A DNA stretch of 19,436 nt from Syntrophomonadaceae bacterium (GTDB lineage: Bacteria > Bacillota > Dethiobacteria > DTU022). The position numbers were made by a program, and so were the translations under genes. The notes beneath the pieces were generated by a model that saw only the letters and a list, made by a program, of their open reading frames with translations, made no database searches and had not been told where the DNA came from. Shown here piece by piece: positions 15,659 through 19,436 of the stretch (the first letter of the stretch is position 1; each line of letters starts with the position of its first letter). The stretch spans positions 1-19,436 of the forward strand of contig SLQM01000169.1 in NCBI GenBank assembly GCA_007131435.1. The letters run 5' to 3'.

Positions 15659-15667
15659 ATTATAACA
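15659..15667 (-). promoter_or_regulatory. Extended -10 promoter of the mtbB-mttB operon
   Basis: On the minus strand TGT-TATAAT, an ideal extended -10, lies 96 bases upstream of the mtbB start. The -35 region (AAACTG at 17 bases) is poor, which suits an activator-dependent or extended -10 promoter. No sigma-54 GG/GC pair was seen. It is divergent from the cfa-like promoter at 15717-15745. Confidence 0.5.
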
Positions 15668-15716
15668 TCCCGGCAGGAAAACAGTTTGCGGAAAGAATAA
15701 AACTTTCTTACAATAG

Positions 15717-15745
15717 TTGCAAAATTGAGATAAGTGTTTCATAAT
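15717..15745 (+). promoter_or_regulatory. Promoter of the cyclopropane-synthase-like gene
   Basis: TTGCAA (15717-15722), 17-base spacer, CATAAT (15740-15745), placing the transcript start about 20 bases before the RBS AAGGAGGT. Divergent from the methylamine operon. Confidence 0.55.
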
Positions 15746-15772
15746 AGAAATACGAAGAAGGAGGTTCTCCAC

Positions 15773-16969
15773 TTGCAAAAAGAACTCTTAAAAGCCGTAT
15801 TCCGCAGCCTCGAGGGATCGCCCTTTGCTGTTACTTACTGGGATGGTCAGACCGAACTCTTTGGAAACGGGGAAAGTACTCAGCCCCCATTTACAATAAT
15901 ATTCAGGGAACCCCTGGATGTCCGCGAAATGTTCAGCACGCCTGAAACCAGTTTCGGTGAAGCCTACATAGATCAGAAGATCGACGTTGAAGGGGACTTT
16001 ACTGCCCTGCTGAACCTTTTAATTGAAAATGGCAATCTTTTCAGGAGGGAAAGCGGCCGCCAGAACCTTTTTCAACGTCTGGCCATGGGACGGCAGGCTG
16101 ACCTTGAAGAGACAGAGGCAGAAATTGCAAAACACGAGTACGATCCGGAAAACGATTTCTTTAAATTATGGCTTGACGATACCCTCAGTTTTTCCTGCGC
16201 CTATTTCAAATCTGAAGGCGACAGCCTGGAACAGGCACAGAACCAAAAAATAGAGTACATCTTAAAAAAAATGCAGCTGAAAGAAGGAGAAACGCTGCTT
16301 GATATTGGAAGCGGCTGGGGAAGGCTAATTGTCAGCGCTGCCCGCGATTTCGGGGTTAAAACCCTGGGCATTACCCTCAGCAAGCAGCAGGAAGCGGAAA
16401 CGAAAAAACTGATCGCGGAAGAAGGGCTGGAAGGCAAAGCCGATGTGCGCGTTGCCGATTACCGCGATTTAGCCGTCGAGGGCCACAGCTTCGACAAAAT
16501 TGTAAGTGTGGGCATGTTCAAGTATGTTGGCCGGGAAAACATAGAGTGGTATTTCAAATGCTTGAAAAAAATGCTTAAGCCAGAGGGCCTTTCCCTGATG
16601 CACACCATCAACAGGCCCAGGGAAGGGCCTTTAAACCCCTGGTTAAAGCGCCATGTTATACCCTGGGGTTATGTCCCTTCCCTGCGAGAAATAATCTGGC
16701 AGCTGCCTGAGCATTCTTTTCATTTAATTGATGCCGAAAGCCTGCGCAATCATTATGCTATGACTACTGCCTGCTGGGCTGAAAACTTTGAAAAGGTTGC
16801 CGGCCAGGTCAGGGCCAGGTATGGAGAGCGCTTTGTCCGCATGTGGCGGCTCTACCTGGTTGGCTGCAGCGCCTCATTCATCAGCAGCGGACTGGATGTC
16901 CATCAGCTGCTCTTCAGCAGGGGCCTGTGCAGCGACCTGCCGCTGACCCGCGACTACCTCTACAGGTAA
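15773..16969 (+). CDS. cfa: Cyclopropane-fatty-acyl-phospholipid synthase-like SAM methyltransferase
   Basis: 398-aa enzyme that would methylate unsaturated acyl chains of membrane phospholipids using S-adenosylmethionine. The SAM-binding motif LLDIGSGWGRL starts near residue 175. The family segment YDPENDFFKLWLDDTLSFSC is near 123-142 with the conserved Cys142. FGEAYID (61-67), LMHTI and HYAMTTACWAENF are also typical. One notable change: the usual MFEHVG active-site motif is MFKYVG here (Lys250), removing a glutamate that helps hold bicarbonate in studied enzymes. TTG at 15773 has AAGGAGGT seven bases upstream; an ATG-like longer start at 15734 lacks an RBS. Stop TAA. It stands alone, with its own promoter, between the methylamine operon and the aromatic genes. 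Membership in the family is sure; classical cyclopropane synthesis is less so. Confidence 0.85.
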   Translation: MQKELLKAVFRSLEGSPFAVTYWDGQTELFGNGESTQPPFTIIFREPLDVREMFSTPETSFGEAYIDQKIDVEGDFTALLNLLIENGNLFRRESGRQNLFQRLAMGRQADLEETEAEIAKHEYDPENDFFKLWLDDTLSFSCAYFKSEGDSLEQAQNQKIEYILKKMQLKEGETLLDIGSGWGRLIVSAARDFGVKTLGITLSKQQEAETKKLIAEEGLEGKADVRVADYRDLAVEGHSFDKIVSVGMFKYVGRENIEWYFKCLKKMLKPEGLSLMHTINRPREGPLNPWLKRHVIPWGYVPSLREIIWQLPEHSFHLIDAESLRNHYAMTTACWAENFEKVAGQVRARYGERFVRMWRLYLVGCSASFISSGLDVHQLLFSRGLCSDLPLTRDYLYR

Positions 16970-17028
16970 CCCCATCACCGGGTTAGTTCACTTAGATCCA
17001 CGAAACCCCGATAAGATGGGCTATTTTG

Positions 17029-17058
17029 TTGACCACCTGCCATCAGCTGTGGTATTAT
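17029..17058 (+). promoter_or_regulatory. Promoter of the aroF-pheA operon
   Basis: TTGACC (17029-17034), 18-base spacer, TATTAT (17053-17058) preceded by TGG. The predicted leader is only about 27 bases, leaving no room for a T-box or trp-type attenuator. Confidence 0.65.
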
Positions 17059-17091
17059 TGCTCAAATAATCAACCTAAACGGAGATAATAG

Positions 17092-17937
17092 ATGGATAAC
17101 CTGAAGCTGGCTAAGCTAAGAGAAGATGGAAAAAGAACTACTATAAAAATTGGCGATATTGTAATTGGCGAAGATTTTGTAGTTATCGCCGGCCCCTGCG
17201 GAGTGGAAAGCGAAGAGCAGACCGTGGAAACCGCCAAGGCCGTCCGTGAAGGTGGGGGCATGATGTTCAGGGGCGGCGCCTACAAACCGCGCACCTCACC
17301 CTATGACTTCCAGGGACTGGGGCTTCAGGGGTTAAAAATACTGGAAAAAGCCAGGGCCACAACCGGCCTGCCCATTGTCACGGAAGTTATCGACCCCCGC
17401 GATGTTTCATGGGTATGCGAATTTGCTGACATTCTGCAGATCGGCGCCAGGAACATGCAGAACTTTTCCCTGCTGAAGGAAGTCGGAAGGGCAGGCAAAC
17501 CTGTCCTTTTAAAGCGGGGCATGTACTCAACCCTGAAGGAATGGCTGAACTGCGCGGAATATATACTGGCCGAGGGGAACATGGATGTAATGCTCTGCGA
17601 AAGGGGCATCCGCACTTTTGAAACCTATACCAGGAACACCCTCGATTTAAGCATGATCCCCGCTATCAGGGAGCTAAGCCACCTTCCCGTTTTGATTGAC
17701 CCTTCACACGGCACAGGTAAGTTAAGCTTAATAGAAAAAATGTGTTTTGCCGCCATAGCTGCCGGGGCAGATGGCCTGCTGCTCGAAGTGCACATCAACC
17801 CCTGTGAAGCAAAAAGCGACGCCGACCAGCAGTTTAACCCGCAGCAGTTTGCCCTGCTGATGCAAAAAATTCAGAAACTGCAAAAGTTCATGCAGGAAAA
17901 GGTTTTTAACTCTTCTATAATAAGTGGTGATCTATAA
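17092..17937 (+). CDS. aroF: 3-deoxy-7-phosphoheptulonate (DAHP) synthase, type I-beta
   Basis: Condenses phosphoenolpyruvate with erythrose 4-phosphate, the first step of the shikimate pathway. The 281-aa protein has GPCGVESEEQ (PEP site) near 35-44, RGGAYKPRTSPYDFQGLG near 61-78, GARNMQNFSLLKEVG, LKRGM, CERGIRTFE, DPSHGTGK (metal/phosphate site) and LLLEVHINPCEAKSDADQQ. There is no N-terminal ferredoxin-like or chorismate-mutase regulatory domain, so feedback control by those routes is not expected. The usual GPCAVES appears as GPCGVES. ATG at 17092 with GGAG ten bases upstream; promoter at 17029-17058. Its TAA overlaps the ATG of the next gene by one base (TAATG), giving translational coupling. 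A KDO8P synthase is excluded by the motif set. Confidence 0.95.
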   Translation: MDNLKLAKLREDGKRTTIKIGDIVIGEDFVVIAGPCGVESEEQTVETAKAVREGGGMMFRGGAYKPRTSPYDFQGLGLQGLKILEKARATTGLPIVTEVIDPRDVSWVCEFADILQIGARNMQNFSLLKEVGRAGKPVLLKRGMYSTLKEWLNCAEYILAEGNMDVMLCERGIRTFETYTRNTLDLSMIPAIRELSHLPVLIDPSHGTGKLSLIEKMCFAAIAAGADGLLLEVHINPCEAKSDADQQFNPQQFALLMQKIQKLQKFMQEKVFNSSIISGDL

Positions 17938-18995
17938 TGAAACTGGATGACATCAGGCACAATATTGACTTAATCGACTCAAAAATTCTAAAGCTCCTGA
18001 ATGACCGCTTTGAACAGGGCCTGCTGGCAAAAAGGTTCAAGGATAAGATTGAAGACCCCAAGCGTGAAAAAGAGGTAATGGAAAGAATAAAGAACAATGC
18101 CAACGCCCTGGTTGAAAGCGACTTCAGCACAGGGATCTATAAAAACATCCTTACCGAGAGTAAAAGGCTGCAGGGGAAAAGCCTGGTAATTATTGGCTTC
18201 CAGGGTGAACACGGCGCCTACAGTGAAGAAGCCGTCCGGCACTATGACAGTAATTTTGTTACCATACCCTGCACCACGTTCAATGAAGTATTTGAAGGTG
18301 TTAACTCTGGCACTTACGATTACGGAATTGTCCCGGTGGAAAACACCCTGGGTGGTGTTGTCGGGCCGGTTAATGAACTGTTGATTAATACTGACTTACA
18401 AATAATCGGGGCGATCGACATGCCTGTCCATCACTGCCTGTTGATGGTTCCCGGCACTGACCACCGCGATATCAGGGAAGTCTATTCCCATTCCCAGGCC
18501 CTGGCCCAGTGCAGGCGCTTTTTGTCGCGCAACAACCTGACACCGGTTCCATATTACGATACTGCCGGCGCTGCAAGAATGATCGCTGAGAAACAGCCCA
18601 GGGGCTGCGCCTGCATAGCAGGCAAACTTTCTGCGGAACTTTACAACCTGGAAATACTTAAAGAAAATATCGAGGACCTAAGCAGCAACCGCACCAGGTT
18701 CCTGCTGCTCTCAAAGCAGCCGCATGAAGACGGAGGCACCAAGTGTACTATTACTTTCACGACAGAACATAAAGCAGGGACCCTGTTCAGCGTTCTTGAA
18801 CTGTTTGCCAGCTCCGGCATCAACCTGACCAGGATCGAGTCGATTCCCAATGAACCGGGCGACTATTCCTTCTTCCTTGATTTCGATGGATCGATTAAGG
18901 ATCCTAAAATTATGGATACCCTTGAGAAAGCGGAAAAACAAACATCCGGGTTTAAAATCCTTGGCTGTTATAGCGAGAAGGTAGTTGGCCATTAA
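17937..18995 (+). CDS. pheA: Bifunctional chorismate mutase / prephenate dehydratase
   Basis: Makes phenylpyruvate for phenylalanine from chorismate in two steps. Residues 1-80 are an AroQ-type mutase (IRHNIDLIDSKILKLLNDR, then DPKREKEVMERI). Residues 83-262 are the dehydratase: GFQGEHGAYSEEAV, VPVENTLGGVVGPVNELL, HHCLLMVPG, YSHSQALAQC and the catalytic NRTRF (Thr253-Arg-Phe). A C-terminal ACT domain (about 269-348) has KAGTLFSVLELFASSGINLT. In it the usual phenylalanine-binding ESRP is ESIP (301-304), so feedback inhibition may differ. ATG at 17937, overlapping the aroF stop. Stop TAA, shared as a TTAA with the converging small gene. Complete and of normal length. Confidence 0.95.
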   Translation: MKLDDIRHNIDLIDSKILKLLNDRFEQGLLAKRFKDKIEDPKREKEVMERIKNNANALVESDFSTGIYKNILTESKRLQGKSLVIIGFQGEHGAYSEEAVRHYDSNFVTIPCTTFNEVFEGVNSGTYDYGIVPVENTLGGVVGPVNELLINTDLQIIGAIDMPVHHCLLMVPGTDHRDIREVYSHSQALAQCRRFLSRNNLTPVPYYDTAGAARMIAEKQPRGCACIAGKLSAELYNLEILKENIEDLSSNRTRFLLLSKQPHEDGGTKCTITFTTEHKAGTLFSVLELFASSGINLTRIESIPNEPGDYSFFLDFDGSIKDPKIMDTLEKAEKQTSGFKILGCYSEKVVGH

Positions 18996-19336
18996 ACCTG
19001 CCGGGGGTTGCGTTTGAGAATAAAAATATCACCAGGCTTCTTTTTAAGCAGCTTGTGCTTTTTTTGCAGCCTGGTCATAAAAACCTCGAAAGCTTCGGGT
19101 TCCATCGAAGCCAAGTCCCTGACCTTGTCCAGGGTTATTGACCCGTTAATCATCAAATAATCCACGATTTTATCAATTCTCTTCTTTTCAAATTCGGCTA
19201 TAAAAAGCTCGGCTTTCTGCGTTATGTAGGTTGGATCATAGGCCCCTAAATAACCTTCTTCAACGAGCCAGTTTGTTTTTTCATCATTAAGCAATGTGCC
19301 GCTTAATACCTGCCTGTAAACCTGGCTTTCATTCAT
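18992..19336 (-). CDS. Small protein of unknown function
   Basis: I do not recognise this 114-aa product. It is rich in charged residues, without signal peptide or membrane helix. The C-terminal half (DKIVDYLMINGSITLDKVRDLASMEPEAF-like, ending in KKKPGDIFILKRN) reads as a helix-turn-helix-like or winged-helix fold, which is only an impression. ATG at 19336 is chosen for AAGGTGA four bases upstream. The same frame stays open without a stop to the right edge at 19436, so a longer protein entering from outside the window cannot be excluded. It converges on pheA and the two stop codons overlap in TTAA (18992-18995). Confidence 0.6.
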   Translation of the reverse strand: MNESQVYRQVLSGTLLNDEKTNWLVEEGYLGAYDPTYITQKAELFIAEFEKKRIDKIVDYLMINGSITLDKVRDLASMEPEAFEVFMTRLQKKHKLLKKKPGDIFILKRNPRQV

Positions 19337-19436
19337 CTTTTCACCTTCTTGCAATCCCGGATAAAATAATATATTTCCATTTGCCTTAACCAGATCTTGC
19401 TTTTTCCAATGGGCCCGTTCAGCGTGCAGTGAAGAA

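Noticed and set aside
15588..15772. Cobalamin riboswitch or sigma-54 promoter in front of mtbB
   Set aside because: The leader is too short and lacks B12-box-like sequence; no GG-N10-GC element is present.
16970..17028. Terminator after the cfa-like gene
   Set aside because: AACCC/GGGTT at about 16968-16985 is only a five-base stem and no T-run follows.
1..19436. tRNA-Pyl, CRISPR array, insertion sequence or prophage genes
   Set aside because: No cloverleaf-like sequence, spaced direct repeats, transposase or phage motif was found in gaps or frames.

Overview
The window reads as part of the chromosome of an anaerobic Bacillota bacterium, probably of the Clostridia/Peptococcaceae-like lineages. 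Shine-Dalgarno sequences are strong (AAGGAGG type), TTG starts are very common, lipoproteins are Gram-positive-like, and two methylamine methyltransferases carry in-frame UAG codons exactly where pyrrolysine sits in their families. Genus cannot be fixed from the sequence alone.

Layout. From position 15563 leftwards nearly everything lies on the minus strand, in four blocks. (1) 15563-12602: mtbB (dimethylamine methyltransferase) then mttB (trimethylamine methyltransferase). Each is split by one amber codon (14514-14516 and 13094-13096), and the pair is closed by a terminator at 12561-12600. (2) 12350-7592: a ferric/polyamine/aminoethylphosphonate-type ABC importer (fused double permease, ATPase), a HAD phosphatase-like protein and the lipoprotein binding protein, closed by a terminator at 7515-7540. 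(3) 7330-5987: an FAD-dependent oxidoreductase. (4) 5852-97: a complete peptide/nickel/opine-type (Dpp/Opp) importer: binding lipoprotein, DppB, DppC, and two ATPases. The first ATPase contains an internal 50-residue tandem duplication. At the left edge a promoter, an operator-like palindrome, an RBS and a start codon mark another minus-strand gene leaving the window.

Rightwards from 15773 the plus strand holds a cyclopropane-fatty-acid-synthase-like methyltransferase, then an aromatic amino-acid pair, DAHP synthase and bifunctional chorismate mutase/prephenate dehydratase, overlapping by one base. A small unrecognised minus-strand gene converges on the latter, sharing a TTAA for both stops.

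Working model. MtbB and MttB would pass methyl groups from di- and trimethylamine to corrinoid proteins encoded elsewhere. The two importers and the oxidoreductase sit directly downstream and may supply or pre-process nitrogenous substrates such as methylated amines; that link rests on position alone. The best system-level evidence for genuine pyrrolysine use is that none of the 16 annotated stop codons is TAG (13 TAA, 3 TGA), while the only two TAGs that interrupt genes are at the known pyrrolysine sites. No pylT, pylS, pylBCD, corrinoid protein, monomethylamine methyltransferase, rRNA, tRNA, CRISPR array or insertion sequence was seen.
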